Source of the DNA: Flavobacteriales bacterium UBA979
GTDB lineage: Bacteria; Bacteroidota; Bacteroidia; Flavobacteriales_D; Sanyastnellaceae
NCBI GenBank assembly: GCA_002292325.1
Contig: DBBR01000028.1
Location: 13,647 to 45,966, forward strand
Reading direction: 5' to 3'
Length of the DNA: 32,320 nucleotides
Shown here: positions 1 through 8,310 of the stretch, piece by piece
Layout of the letters: each line of letters starts with the position of its first letter
Position numbering within the stretch: position 1 is the first letter of the stretch
Position numbers and translations under genes: made by a program
The notes under the pieces: model-generated
The model's database searches: none
Seen by the model: only the letters and a program-made list of their open reading frames with translations
What the model was told of the DNA's origin: nothing

Positions 1-522
1 AGAAGTCCATTTTTTGAAAGGACGTACAGCGAGTTCGAATATTCGACTAAAGTGTACAATTACTTCATCCACCCGCAGTGGGATTCAATCCAATCCTCTA
101 CCCTATTCTGCAAATTATTGTTTGTGGACTATGACGAGCGGTTTGCGATCATCGAATTCATTGGAGAGTGGAACGATTGCCTCTACAATGACATCATGCA
201 ATTCAAACGAGAAGTGGTCGATGTTCTGATGGGAGAGGGTATTTCCCGCTTCATTCTCATCGGAGAGAATGTATTGAATTTTCATTTTAGCGACGACTGC
301 TACTACGAGGAATGGTTCGATGAAGTCACCGAGGAAGACGGCTGGATCGCTCTGCTGAATTTTCGAGAGCACGTGATTGACGACATGAAATCCATCGATC
401 TGGATAGCTACTTTGTCTTAGGTGGCGAACTCAACGAATTGGGCTGGCGTACTTTTTCACCTGCCCATTTGTATGAGCGCATTGACGATTGCGTCAACCA
501 GCGCTTCGGAATCATTGGCTAA
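1..522 (+). CDS. Conserved hypothetical protein, 5' end cut by window
   Basis: The reading frame is open from the first base of the window, so the protein most likely begins outside it; a GTG at 52 is the first possible start inside and would leave 156 residues. The visible part is acidic and rich in aromatic residues, with no signal peptide, membrane segment or catalytic motif that I recognise. It has alternating hydrophobic stretches (around the segment FAIIEFIGEW and RFILIGENVL) suggesting a small alpha/beta cytoplasmic fold. The next gene is convergent, only 21 bases away, so the two do not share a transcript. I do not recognise the family and give no function. The frame is convincing as coding because it is long, ends cleanly, and its opposite-strand and shifted frames are much shorter. 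Confidence 0.75.
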   Translation, partial: RSPFFERTYSEFEYSTKVYNYFIHPQWDSIQSSTLFCKLLFVDYDERFAIIEFIGEWNDCLYNDIMQFKREVVDVLMGEGISRFILIGENVLNFHFSDDCYYEEWFDEVTEEDGWIALLNFREHVIDDMKSIDLDSYFVLGGELNELGWRTFSPAHLYERIDDCVNQRFGIIG

Positions 523-543
523 AAGTCTGGGTTCTGGTCTGTA

Positions 544-1389
544 TCAAAACCCTTCAATCGCTCCCAATCCAAATAAAGCAAAATCCAACCGGACCGGGTC
601 AGCAGAATCAATTTGCCGCAGGCTTTCCATCAACTCTTCCACAGCCTTCCAGTCACTCGCTTTGCGATCGAGTAAACCCAATTTGCGACCTACGTTTCCG
701 GTATGTACATCCAACGGAATCATCAACTGGGCCGGTGAAATGGCCTTCCATATTCCAAAATCCACCCCTCGAGCATTGGATCGGACCATCCAACGAAGAA
801 ACATATTCAATCGTTTGGTCGCCGATCCTCGTCTTGGGGAAGCAACGTGTTTTTGCGTTCGTCCGGGTTCAAAGCCGCGGTGTGCAGCTGCTTCAAAAAA
901 TCGATCATGAAAGGCACACAGGTGGTCTTCTGCGGTTGGTGCGCTCGATGCCGAATGGACCAAAAACGCCTCTTCGAGGGTGCCGTGTTGCTTCATCAAT
1001 CCCTGCAAGGCGTGCAAAAACACCTCTGCATCCCGCGGCTGAAATGTGCGATGGACGAAATCAGCAGAAGCACGCTTGAGTTCAGCGGGGGTTGCCTGTC
1101 CAATGAACTCCGACGGAGCATTATCCATTCGCTCGATGAACTTCGAAGCGCTTTTCAGGATGGTTTTACGCTGGCCCCAAGCGAGAGAAGCAGCAATAAA
1201 GCCCGCTAACTCAACATCCCTGGGATTTGAAAACCGATGAGGAACCGAAATTGGATCATCCTCAATGAACCCTGCTCTCTCATAGAACTCGGCCTTTTCC
1301 AGCAGAAAAGCACGCATCTCAGAGTCGACCTTCCTTTCTTGAGCGTTGGACAATGTTCTTTTTTCATCCTTCTTCGTTTGCTTCGCCAT
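544..1389 (-). CDS. TIGR02757/DUF2400 family protein
   Basis: This 281-residue protein resembles the TIGR02757 (DUF2400) family that is widespread in Bacteroidota. Typical family features are seen: an N-terminal helix with RFSNPRDVELAGFIAASLAWGQ-like sequence (about residues 50-75), a middle R-G-rich part with KRLNMFLRWMVR, and a C-terminal PLDVHTGNVGRKLGLL segment. The family is thought to be related to helix-hairpin-helix DNA glycosylases, but its activity has not been established to my knowledge. An upstream ATG at 1464 would overlap the divergent gene; the ATG at 1389 (MAKQTKK) is preferred because it leaves a 32-base divergent gap. The first 25 residues are charged and poorly conserved-looking, so a start at 1317 is also possible. 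Cytoplasmic; no membrane segment. Confidence 0.82.
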   Translation of the reverse strand: MAKQTKKDEKRTLSNAQERKVDSEMRAFLLEKAEFYERAGFIEDDPISVPHRFSNPRDVELAGFIAASLAWGQRKTILKSASKFIERMDNAPSEFIGQATPAELKRASADFVHRTFQPRDAEVFLHALQGLMKQHGTLEEAFLVHSASSAPTAEDHLCAFHDRFFEAAAHRGFEPGRTQKHVASPRRGSATKRLNMFLRWMVRSNARGVDFGIWKAISPAQLMIPLDVHTGNVGRKLGLLDRKASDWKAVEELMESLRQIDSADPVRLDFALFGLGAIEGF

Positions 1390-1395
1390 CACCTG

Positions 1396-1415
1396 CAAAA
1401 TTGGACTTAAATTTG
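1396..1415. promoter_or_regulatory. Divergent -7 elements next to both start codons
   Basis: The plus strand carries TAAATTTG (1408-1415), an exact match to the Bacteroidota -7 consensus TAnnTTTG, six bases before the ATG at 1422. The minus strand carries CAATTTTG (1403-1396), one mismatch from the consensus, also six bases before the ATG at 1389. No convincing -33 TTG at the right distance was found for either. If they are real promoters, transcripts would begin at or next to the start codons. Confidence 0.45.
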
Positions 1416-1421
1416 TACCGA

Positions 1422-3470
1422 ATGGAATTTGTGCATCCAGAAATACTTTGGGGTCTTGGTGCACTGGCTATTCCGATAGTCATTCACCTGCTTCATTTCA
1501 GACGTTTTAAACGGGTTCAATTCTCCCAAGTCTCCTTTCTAAAGGACGTTCAGCGTGAAACGAAAGCCACCCAGCAAATCAAACATTGGTGGATTCTTCT
1601 CCTGCGTCTGCTGGCATTCGCGGCCATCATTCTTGCCTTTGCGCAACCCAAATTGGTCTCTATGGAAGGGAACGGAATCTCTGGAACAGGAGGCCACGCT
1701 GTATCTCTTTTTGTCGATAATAGCCTGTCCATGGAAGGCATGGGAGAAGAAGGACAACTCTTGCAATCGGCCAAGAACAAAGCATCTTTGGTGGTCAATC
1801 AGTACAAACCAACGGATCAATTTCAAGTACTCACCAACGCATTTTCAGGCCGAGATCAGACATTTCTAACCAAGGATCAGGCATTGGAGCGAATTGAATC
1901 GATTCGAATTGACCCAAACACTCAGCCTCTGCCAGCTGTTTTGCAGCGGGTTTCCAACCAACTCATTAAAGCCGATGACAGACAACAAACGGCTTACCTC
2001 TTCACAGACTTGCAAAAGTCGACGCATCAATTAACCGATGATATCGCGGTTCCAGACAGCGCAATTCAATGGCTTTTTGTGCCTGAAATTGCAGGCAATA
2101 CTCCCAATATCTGGGTCGACTCCGTATGGTTCACCGAGCCTATGCGGATCAGCGAACGTCCAGCCGCGTTGCAAGTGCGCTTGCGCCATAATTCCAAAAC
2201 ATCCGTTGATGCTGTTCCACTAACATTGAATGTCAATGGCGATCGGGTCGCTATGGGCACCTTCAACATCGTACCCGGAATCCCAACAGATACGGTTCTT
2301 CGGTTTACCCTTGGAGCTAAAGGTATTCAGCAAGCCACCGTGCACATAGAGGATGCTCCTATTCGCTTCGATGACGACTGGTATTTCGGATATGACGTTG
2401 TGGATCAAATCCAAATTACGCTGCTCACTGGCAAACCCAGTGGTTCAGTAAGCAGCTCCATCCAACGCTTGTTTTCAACCGCACAAGACTTGTACAACAT
2501 GAACGTCCAAACCCAATGGACGCCGGGAATGTTGACCGACCGTCATTGCATCATTTTGAGCGATTGGCCGGTTCAAGGCTCGGGTTTTGCCAATGCCATG
2601 GAAGCGTTTTGTAGGGAGGGAGGTACGTTGGTGATCTTACCTCAGTATAAAGCTACAGATCCCGCCTTGCTCACGGCGTTGGGAACGTCCAATCAAAACA
2701 AGTGGATCGAACAGTCCGATCGCGTGCAGAGATTGGTATCGGAGCACCCATTCTTTCAACATATGTTCGATCGGATCCCTGAGCGCATGGATTTACCGGT
2801 TACCGAAGCCATGTGGAATCGCACTTTAGCGCCACAAGAAGAAGCGTTGGCTTGGACCGAACGGGGTCTACCCTTCCTCACGCGCCTTCCGGTCGGTCAA
2901 GGACAAGCGTTTTTGTTTTCCACGAGCGGCGACGAGGATCAGACGAATCTTACACGTCACGCACTGTGGGTTCCCATTCTCTTGAGAATGGCAGAACAGT
3001 CCGCTGCAGGCAAAATCCACCAAGGAGAGATTGGTGAGCTCGGCACATGGGCCTTGGACATCGACAATGAAAACTCCCAAGACCTCGCCTTGGAAGGAGA
3101 ACAAACTTGGCTTCCTGAAGTGCGACAAACGGGAACAGAATTGCGCATCAGCCTCACGGGCATTCCATTGAATGCTGGTCATTACGATTTGACGAGTGCC
3201 GGCCGTCCATTGGCTGCCATTGGTCTCAATCAGAACAGAAAAGAATCGGATCATGCGGCCTTCGATGTCCTTGGCTTCGAATCCCAATGGTCCGACCTTG
3301 GGTGGCCGCCCATGAAGGTCATTGCATCAACCAGTTCCACTCTTCCCCAAGTCATTAAACGCATCGAGCAAGGCACACCCCTCTGGAAGGCCTGTATTTT
3401 GCTTGCGCTCATCGCTCTCTTTCTTGAGACTATACTCCTACGTGCATGGAAACAATCATCAAAGGCGTAA
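1422..3470 (+). CDS. BatA-domain membrane protein with VWA-like region
   Basis: This 682-residue protein starts with the BatA (aerotolerance regulator N-terminal, PF07584) signature: an N-terminal membrane segment (MEFVHPEILWGLGALAIP...), the HLLHFRRFKRVQFSQVSFL stretch, then a second membrane segment at about residues 50-75 (WWILLLRLLAFAAIILAFAQP). A von Willebrand A-like region follows (VSLFVDNSLSM, a DxSxS-type metal-site motif, near residue 100), then a long periplasmic region and a final membrane segment near residues 655-675. The family is common in Bacteroidota; the precise role is not established. The ATG at 1422 was chosen over 1353 because BatA homologues begin directly with this membrane segment and the earlier start would overlap the divergent gene. 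Its last 25 bases overlap the dihydroorotase-like gene, so the two are probably translated from one mRNA. Confidence 0.85.
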   Translation: MEFVHPEILWGLGALAIPIVIHLLHFRRFKRVQFSQVSFLKDVQRETKATQQIKHWWILLLRLLAFAAIILAFAQPKLVSMEGNGISGTGGHAVSLFVDNSLSMEGMGEEGQLLQSAKNKASLVVNQYKPTDQFQVLTNAFSGRDQTFLTKDQALERIESIRIDPNTQPLPAVLQRVSNQLIKADDRQQTAYLFTDLQKSTHQLTDDIAVPDSAIQWLFVPEIAGNTPNIWVDSVWFTEPMRISERPAALQVRLRHNSKTSVDAVPLTLNVNGDRVAMGTFNIVPGIPTDTVLRFTLGAKGIQQATVHIEDAPIRFDDDWYFGYDVVDQIQITLLTGKPSGSVSSSIQRLFSTAQDLYNMNVQTQWTPGMLTDRHCIILSDWPVQGSGFANAMEAFCREGGTLVILPQYKATDPALLTALGTSNQNKWIEQSDRVQRLVSEHPFFQHMFDRIPERMDLPVTEAMWNRTLAPQEEALAWTERGLPFLTRLPVGQGQAFLFSTSGDEDQTNLTRHALWVPILLRMAEQSAAGKIHQGEIGELGTWALDIDNENSQDLALEGEQTWLPEVRQTGTELRISLTGIPLNAGHYDLTSAGRPLAAIGLNQNRKESDHAAFDVLGFESQWSDLGWPPMKVIASTSSTLPQVIKRIEQGTPLWKACILLALIALFLETILLRAWKQSSKA

Positions 3471-4699
3471 TCATCACCGACCCCGGCAGCTCCCACCATG
3501 GGAAGCAGCGCGATGTGCTCATCCAAAAGGGCATCATCACACACATTGAAGAGCACATCGACACGTCCAAGGGCGTGGATGTTTGGGATGAACCCGGCTC
3601 GCGGCTTTCGACGGGATGGGTCGATTTACAAGCAGATTTTGCCGATCCGGGAAACGAGCAAAAGGAAGGACTTGAAAACGGCTGCTTGGCGGCAAAAGCT
3701 GGTGGATTTACCCACGTGACGCTGAATGTGGGGCAACACCCTGTTCCCGACAACAAAGGGGCAATCGCTTACCTCCAATCGCGCTCTTCAGAATTCGCAT
3801 CGCACATTTGGCCGATGGCGAGTCTTTCTCAGGAGCAAAAAGGCGAACAACTTTCAGAAATGCATGACCTGGCCGGAGCAGGAGCTGTGGCATTTTCAGA
3901 TGACGGACCCATCAACCAAACCGAATTGCTGCGTCGTGCCCTCGAGTACACAGCGGGTATGACCACCCCCGTGATCACCTGTCCGTTGGATTTGGGTCTG
4001 AATTCAAATCCCTTGATGCACGAAGGCCCTCAAAGCACGGCCATGGGAATCGTGGGCAACCCCTCGATTTCAGAAACCATGCGCATCAAGCGGGACTTGG
4101 AAATCGTTCGGTACACGGAAGGGAGGCTTCACTTCTCCTGCATCAGCACCGCTGAATCCGTTGACCTCATCCGCTTGGCCAAAGAGGAAGGACTGCACGT
4201 CACATGCGGGACGTCTGCGCACCACTTGTTTTTCGTAGATAGAGACTTGGCAAACTTCGATAGCACCTTGAAGGTGTTGCCGCCTTTTCGGTCTGAAGAC
4301 GACCGAAAGGCACTCTGCGCTGGGGTTTTAGATGGAACCATTGATGCCATTATTTCGGATCATCGTCCACAAGATCTAGAACACCACGATGTCGAATTCA
4401 CATTGGCTCCATTTGGACTCGCGAGCATTGAATCCGTCTATCCCGTCGCACAATCTGCACTTGGGACCTCTCAAGAAGCACAATCTGCTTTGATCAGATC
4501 ACTTACGACAGGCCCGAGATCTGTGCTTGGCATGACCATTCCCACGATTGAAATCAATCAACCTGCCGACCTAACATGGTACCACCCCAACAAAGCCTGG
4601 AAATCAGGGCATGTCTCAAATGGGGTCAATCGAGCGTCTTACTCGGACCGATATCAACCATTTAGCGGGACGGGCATGCCCCTCGGCACCGTACGTTGA
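3446..4699 (+). CDS. Dihydroorotase-like protein lacking metal ligands (probable pseudoenzyme)
   Basis: The 417-residue protein has the overall plan of a class-I dihydroorotase (amidohydrolase fold): an N-terminal beta-sandwich part, a barrel, and a C-terminal segment ending in a beta-sandwich part. In catalytic enzymes the first barrel strand carries D-x-H-x-H-x-R; here the same place reads VDLQADFADPG (about residues 57-67), so both histidines are replaced. The strand that normally ends HIST reads SCIST (about residue 230), losing another ligand. Some later residues remain: AHHL near 260 and SDHRP near 303. The protein is therefore unlikely to bind the normal binuclear zinc centre. Similar non-catalytic homologues exist widely in Bacteroidota and are often annotated as pyrC. 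It overlaps the BatA-type gene by 25 bases. It could have a regulatory or scaffolding role; that is inference. Confidence 0.82.
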   Translation: METIIKGVIITDPGSSHHGKQRDVLIQKGIITHIEEHIDTSKGVDVWDEPGSRLSTGWVDLQADFADPGNEQKEGLENGCLAAKAGGFTHVTLNVGQHPVPDNKGAIAYLQSRSSEFASHIWPMASLSQEQKGEQLSEMHDLAGAGAVAFSDDGPINQTELLRRALEYTAGMTTPVITCPLDLGLNSNPLMHEGPQSTAMGIVGNPSISETMRIKRDLEIVRYTEGRLHFSCISTAESVDLIRLAKEEGLHVTCGTSAHHLFFVDRDLANFDSTLKVLPPFRSEDDRKALCAGVLDGTIDAIISDHRPQDLEHHDVEFTLAPFGLASIESVYPVAQSALGTSQEAQSALIRSLTTGPRSVLGMTIPTIEINQPADLTWYHPNKAWKSGHVSNGVNRASYSDRYQPFSGTGMPLGTVR

Positions 4700-4705
4700 T
4701 GGAGG

Positions 4706-5032
4706 TCAAGCCTCTCCCTGAGGACCACTGAACGATAGCGGCATCGCCGGATCCTGATTTCCTTTGGGAGCTTGAATAGGTCCTTGCTGCTTCTCAAAGC
4801 GTTGAACATTTTCATTCAAAGCGTGAAGCAAACGCTTCGCGTGATGCGGAGCCAAGATGATGCGACTACGCACCTGAGCTTGTCCCATACCAGGCATAAC
4901 CTGAGCAAAATCAACCACAAATTCTACGGGACTATGGGTGATGACCGCAAGGTTTGAGTATATACCTGAAGCCAAATCTTCCGGAAGATCGATGTTCAGT
5001 TTCTTGTTTTTTGGGTTTTCGTCTTGTGCCAT
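4706..5032 (-). CDS. DUF3467 family protein
   Basis: This 108-residue protein matches the DUF3467 pattern seen across Bacteroidota: a charged N-terminus (AQDENPKNKKLNIDLPEDL), then IYSNLAVITHSPVEFVVDF and MPGMGQAQVRSRIILAPHHAKRLLHAL, and a proline/glutamine-rich tail. The SNxxxxxHSPxEFxxDF and RxxxxPxHAKxxxxxL patterns are the family hallmarks that I recognise. Molecular role is unknown; no membrane segment or signal peptide. The ATG at 5032 gives the usual family length. It lies 86 bases downstream of the nucleotidase gene on the same strand and may be read from the same transcript, while the plus-strand gene ending at 4699 runs towards it with only six bases between. Confidence 0.85.
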   Translation of the reverse strand: MAQDENPKNKKLNIDLPEDLASGIYSNLAVITHSPVEFVVDFAQVMPGMGQAQVRSRIILAPHHAKRLLHALNENVQRFEKQQGPIQAPKGNQDPAMPLSFSGPQGEA

Positions 5033-5118
5033 GCGTACTCTATTTATTTTCGTTTTTTACTTTTCTTTCTTGCCCAGATCGAGGTCTTGTTTCTCGTCTT
5101 CCTTGATCACGGTCCGTC

Positions 5119-5838
5119 TCATCGGCTCAAATCCAAATCAAGCAATTCCTTCAAGCCCCTGACCCGTCGCCAAATTTCGGGCTCCGTGGGTGCATCCGTT
5201 GCGTCGTAATGGACCTGTCTCCATCCAGCTAAACGTGCGCCATGCACGTCACATTCCAGATCATCTCCAATCATGATGGCCTGAGTCGCCTCAGAATTCG
5301 CCAATTCCAAGCTTCTTTCAAACGCCTCCTTCCGGGGTTTTTTATATCCCAAAGCATCACTTGTGAATACCGCTTCAAAAAATGGAGAAAGTCCTGAATT
5401 CGCCATTTTGATGTGTTGCACCTCCTCAAATCCATTGGTCAGAATGAACATCCGGTGCCCCCGAGATTTTAACGTATCGCATACGTCCACGGCACCTTCA
5501 ATGAGGGCAGTGCGATAAGGTGCCCGCTGCACATAGGCTTCACCCATGGCTTCTGCGACGGAATCCATTCCTTCAAATTGAGCCAAACCCAGCTCTTCGA
5601 TGGCTCGCCGAAATCGCAAGGGGCGCAAATCCTTTTGGGTCAACCTCCCTTCCCTGTATTCCTTCCAGCACTTTTCGTTCTCCACCTCATATACCGAAAT
5701 GAACGCACCGACATCGCGGTGCTCAGGCAGTCTGGGCTGCGCCAACTCGACAAATATTTCATGCAAAGCTTCCCTTGAATTGCGGTCAAAATCCCACAGC
5801 GTGCGATCCAAATCAAAGAATAAATCCGCTCTCACCAT
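5119..5838 (-). CDS. yjjG: YjjG-type HAD pyrimidine nucleotidase
   Basis: This 239-residue HAD-superfamily hydrolase has motif I as FFDLDRTLWDF (nucleophile D9, acid D11), motif II as ILTNGFE in the middle, a conserved lysine in GYKKPRKEAFERSLE and motif IV as IGDDLECDVHGARLAG. The cap domain sits between motif I and II (class I cap). The run DLDRTLWDFDRNS and length match the YjjG family, which dephosphorylates non-canonical and ordinary pyrimidine nucleoside monophosphates, preventing their entry into DNA. Other HAD phosphatases share this layout, so substrate is by family only. It follows the small membrane protein gene on the same strand by 19 bases and is probably in one transcript with upp, which also fits a pyrimidine-related role. 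Confidence 0.85.
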   Translation of the reverse strand: MVRADLFFDLDRTLWDFDRNSREALHEIFVELAQPRLPEHRDVGAFISVYEVENEKCWKEYREGRLTQKDLRPLRFRRAIEELGLAQFEGMDSVAEAMGEAYVQRAPYRTALIEGAVDVCDTLKSRGHRMFILTNGFEEVQHIKMANSGLSPFFEAVFTSDALGYKKPRKEAFERSLELANSEATQAIMIGDDLECDVHGARLAGWRQVHYDATDAPTEPEIWRRVRGLKELLDLDLSR

Positions 5839-5857
5839 GGTCTAAAGGTACACCAGA

Positions 5858-6295
5858 CTATGCAATGGGAACAGCCCAATAGGACAGCGTGGTAAGCACG
5901 AATGCCCAAATAATGAAGGCCAAAATCAAGACCCAAGGCATTCGCTCATCCTTTTGGTAATATTTCGCGGCCAGCACAGCTGCAATGGGAACGGAAATTA
6001 TTCCCGAAACGCCCAACAAACCCCACATCCCAAACCTGCTTCGAAATCGAATCAGCCGTCGCCGTTTTGGAGTAAAAAAAGGCCGTTTCGCTTCCTTCTC
6101 GCCCCGGAATTCGGACCATTTTTTCAGCATCCACTTTCCAAAATAATAAAACATCAGCACGCCCACGGTCGCACCTGCAGAACTCACCAATACGGTTGGC
6201 AAAAATCCCCAACCGCGCGCCACCATCAGTGAAGGCGTCACCAAGAATTTAACGATTGCTGCGAGAGCCCAAAAAATCAATTCCATCGGTGACAT
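5858..6295 (-). CDS. Small integral membrane protein, function unknown
   Basis: This 145-residue protein shows about four hydrophobic segments: residues 5-25 (LIFWALAAIVKFLVTPSL), 29-52 (GFLPTVLVSSAGATVGVLMF), 88-110 (GLLGVSGIISVPIAAVLAAKYY) and 118-142 (PWVLILAFIIWAFVLTTL). A strongly basic loop (about residues 57-85, rich in K and R) lies between the second and third and should face the cytoplasm. I do not recognise a family with confidence; the pattern is somewhat like small exporter-type membrane proteins. The start at 6295 lies seven bases after the upp stop codon, and the next gene begins 19 bases beyond its end, so it appears to be co-transcribed with upp and the nucleotidase gene. A start at the fourth codon (second ATG) is equally possible. 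Confidence 0.7.
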   Translation of the reverse strand: MSPMELIFWALAAIVKFLVTPSLMVARGWGFLPTVLVSSAGATVGVLMFYYFGKWMLKKWSEFRGEKEAKRPFFTPKRRRLIRFRSRFGMWGLLGVSGIISVPIAAVLAAKYYQKDERMPWVLILAFIIWAFVLTTLSYWAVPIA

Positions 6296-6302
6296 CCTCT
6301 AT

Positions 6303-6959
6303 TCACGCTTTTGATCCAAATGCCAGATCTCCTGCATCTCCCAGACCGGGAATGATATAGCCAAGACTGGAGAGTTCAGGGTCTACATCTCCGATCCAAA
6401 GGTGGGCATGATCGGGCAAGGCTTCTTGCACAACTGCTGCTCCCTCGGCGCTCGCTATTGCTGCGACCACATGAATGCTGCGTGGCATACCGTGCGATTC
6501 GATAAGCGCCTCCAAAACACGCACCAACGACGCACCGGTCGCCAGCATAGGGTCGGCTAAAATCAGGGTGCGGTTGTCCAATCGCGGTGAGCTGACGGCG
6601 TCGATTCCAATGTAAAAAGATTCATGATCCCCTTCCCTGTATTTCCGGCAGGCCGAAATGAAAGCTTGATCAGCCCGATCAAACACCGACGCCAATCCGT
6701 GATGCAAAGGGAGACCTGCTCGCAGAATGGTCGCCAACACCGGCTGGTTTGTCAAGCGCTGCATGCGCGCTACGCCCAGCGGGGTTTGAATGGATTCATC
6801 GGAGAACTCCAATTCTTTCGACAACATCAACCCCATGGCCATTCCAATCCGCTCTAAATTCCTTCGAAATCTGGCTCGGTCCTGCTGCACATCTGCATCC
6901 CGCAATTCCGCGATGTATTCGTTCACAACACTGGGCTCCTTGGATATTACATGTAGCAT
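6303..6959 (-). CDS. upp: Uracil phosphoribosyltransferase
   Basis: This enzyme joins uracil and PRPP to make UMP in pyrimidine salvage in the cytoplasm. The 218-residue sequence carries the N-terminal IAELRDADVQQDRARFRRNLERIG stretch in the form usual for Bacteroidota UPRTs, the R-A-G-L-P strand (ILRAGLPLHHG), the PRPP-binding loop ILADPMLATGAS (about residues 132-143), and the C-terminal uracil-binding segment IIPGLGDAGDLAFG. A longer frame starts at 7046, but it would overlap the upstream gene and its extra 29 residues are not family-like; the ATG at 6959 gives the usual N-terminus and has a promoter-like TAAGTTTG five bases before it. Downstream genes for a membrane protein and a nucleotidase are seven and about 460 bases away. 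Confidence 0.92.
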   Translation of the reverse strand: MLHVISKEPSVVNEYIAELRDADVQQDRARFRRNLERIGMAMGLMLSKELEFSDESIQTPLGVARMQRLTNQPVLATILRAGLPLHHGLASVFDRADQAFISACRKYREGDHESFYIGIDAVSSPRLDNRTLILADPMLATGASLVRVLEALIESHGMPRSIHVVAAIASAEGAAVVQEALPDHAHLWIGDVDPELSSLGYIIPGLGDAGDLAFGSKA

Positions 6960-6964
6960 CTTCT

Positions 6965-6972
6965 CAAACTTA
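6965..6972 (-). promoter_or_regulatory. -7 promoter-like element before upp
   Basis: The minus strand reads TAAGTTTG, an exact TAnnTTTG match, five bases before the upp ATG. Its first three bases are also the TAA stop codon of the upstream deacetylase-like gene. No clear -33 TTG was found. It supports the 6959 start and suggests that upp can be transcribed separately with almost no leader. Confidence 0.4.
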
Positions 6973-8310
6973 ACAAATACGGCTGAAAGCTCCTTCATAA
7001 ACTGCGCGCCACCCTTCCCATCCCCACCGGTCACTGACGGTCTCATTATGCCATAATAACATCATCGAACCTTGCACCGCTTTTACTTCCGTGGCTAACC
7101 TTTCCAATTGCCCCAATGCTTCGTCGGGTGAGCATCGCATGTAACGTTGGAGGGTAGCATCCATTGCCGCAACGGGATGCAACATCAATGACATCATCTC
7201 ATCTTTGACCAAATCATAGGACCGAAAAGGACGCGACATACCTGCTCTGAAACCCACTTCATCTGCAAATCCCAACGTGTAATCATGCTGAATTCCCGCA
7301 GCTTCCAGTCGCTGCCAAGATGAACCACACCGTTGCAATAAATAATGCTGACGGGCGTGCAAAACCTCCTCTCCCGACAAGGATTTTAAACGGGCAATCT
7401 CCACTTCTAATTGGTGGGTATGAGCTGATTCGTGGCTGGCATAGCCCGGATGAATGCCCAGGTCTGCCGTCTTCTGAATCTGACCAATCAGGGCCTTCAT
7501 TCCTCCGGATTTCCAACTCACTCCTCGATCGTACTCCGAACGGTCTGCCAGCAAGAAAAAATACCTCGCCCTCAATCCATATCGCTGGTGAACTCCTTCC
7601 AACCAATCATAGGTGTCAAAAGGATCTGCACCTAAACCGCGGAGGACTTTTATTCTTTCTTGAATCCGCAACCAATCGCCGCGAAATGCATCTCGAATTG
7701 TTGCACCTGCGGCCCGATAAAACGAACGGTTCTTGTAAGCGAACGCGCTGTCGACGTCAATGGTTGGAATCACTTCAAACTCCCGATCGGCAGGCTCTTT
7801 GCCCACGGAACGGGCCCACGCATAAACACGCGACTCCACTTCTGGCCGATTCAGCCATCCTTCTTGGTGAACCAGTGATGCCGATGCTTTAAATCGACCG
7901 AAGGCATCCATTGAATCAGGAGCTGGGTTTAACTCCTCCATGCGGGTAACCATCCAAAACACCCAACTCCACCAATCCGCATCGATTCTGTCCACTGAAG
8001 CTCGAGCAACTCCAAAAGGCAATCGTCCTTCCCCGGGTATTCCCGGCCCAGCAGAATCGGACCATATCCAATCCCCTTCCTTTCCTGACAACAATCCCGC
8101 GGCAGGGACCCAGGCGAACTGGAAAGATGTCTTCGGGCATTCACCACCATATTGAATGCAAAACCTTGACGCTTTCCATTCGGTCTTATTGGGCGGCCAT
8201 ATGACTTCCCATCCAAGAACCACTTCAAAAATGAGGTGAACGACATAACGGTGCCTGTTGAGCACCTTGCCATCCGTTTCTTCAATCCAAATGGCTACTG
8301 ATTCAGCCAT
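6970..8310 (-). CDS. Polysaccharide-deacetylase-like (NodB-fold) protein
   Basis: This 446-residue protein resembles the Bacteroidota family of long polysaccharide deacetylase-like proteins with an N-terminal DUF7033-type region. The N-terminal half (to about residue 200) is tryptophan-rich, with VDRIDADWWSWVFWMVTRMEE. The second half begins with TIDVDSAFAYKNRSFYR (motif-1-like T-x-D-x-D), goes through DPFDTYDWLEGVHQRYGL, GIHPGYASHES (motif-2-like H-P) and HYLLQRC..W..LEAAGI, and ends with GFRAGMSRPF..YDL. No signal peptide is seen, so it may act in the cytoplasm or at the inner membrane face. It starts 16 bases inside the wecB gene, so the pair is probably translationally coupled; a role in surface polysaccharide or lipid-sugar synthesis follows by inference. 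The exact substrate cannot be told. Confidence 0.8.
   Translation of the reverse strand: MAESVAIWIEETDGKVLNRHRYVVHLIFEVVLGWEVIWPPNKTEWKASRFCIQYGGECPKTSFQFAWVPAAGLLSGKEGDWIWSDSAGPGIPGEGRLPFGVARASVDRIDADWWSWVFWMVTRMEELNPAPDSMDAFGRFKASASLVHQEGWLNRPEVESRVYAWARSVGKEPADREFEVIPTIDVDSAFAYKNRSFYRAAGATIRDAFRGDWLRIQERIKVLRGLGADPFDTYDWLEGVHQRYGLRARYFFLLADRSEYDRGVSWKSGGMKALIGQIQKTADLGIHPGYASHESAHTHQLEVEIARLKSLSGEEVLHARQHYLLQRCGSSWQRLEAAGIQHDYTLGFADEVGFRAGMSRPFRSYDLVKDEMMSLMLHPVAAMDATLQRYMRCSPDEALGQLERLATEVKAVQGSMMLLWHNETVSDRWGWEGWRAVYEGAFSRIC

Noticed and set aside
489..1240. Several plus-strand frames of 60-196 codons
   Set aside because: They lie opposite the DUF2400-type gene, have no recognised motif, and carry irregular cysteine/arginine-rich sequences typical of antisense reading.
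3446..4699. Assignment as catalytic dihydroorotase pyrC
   Set aside because: HxH and one further metal ligand are replaced.
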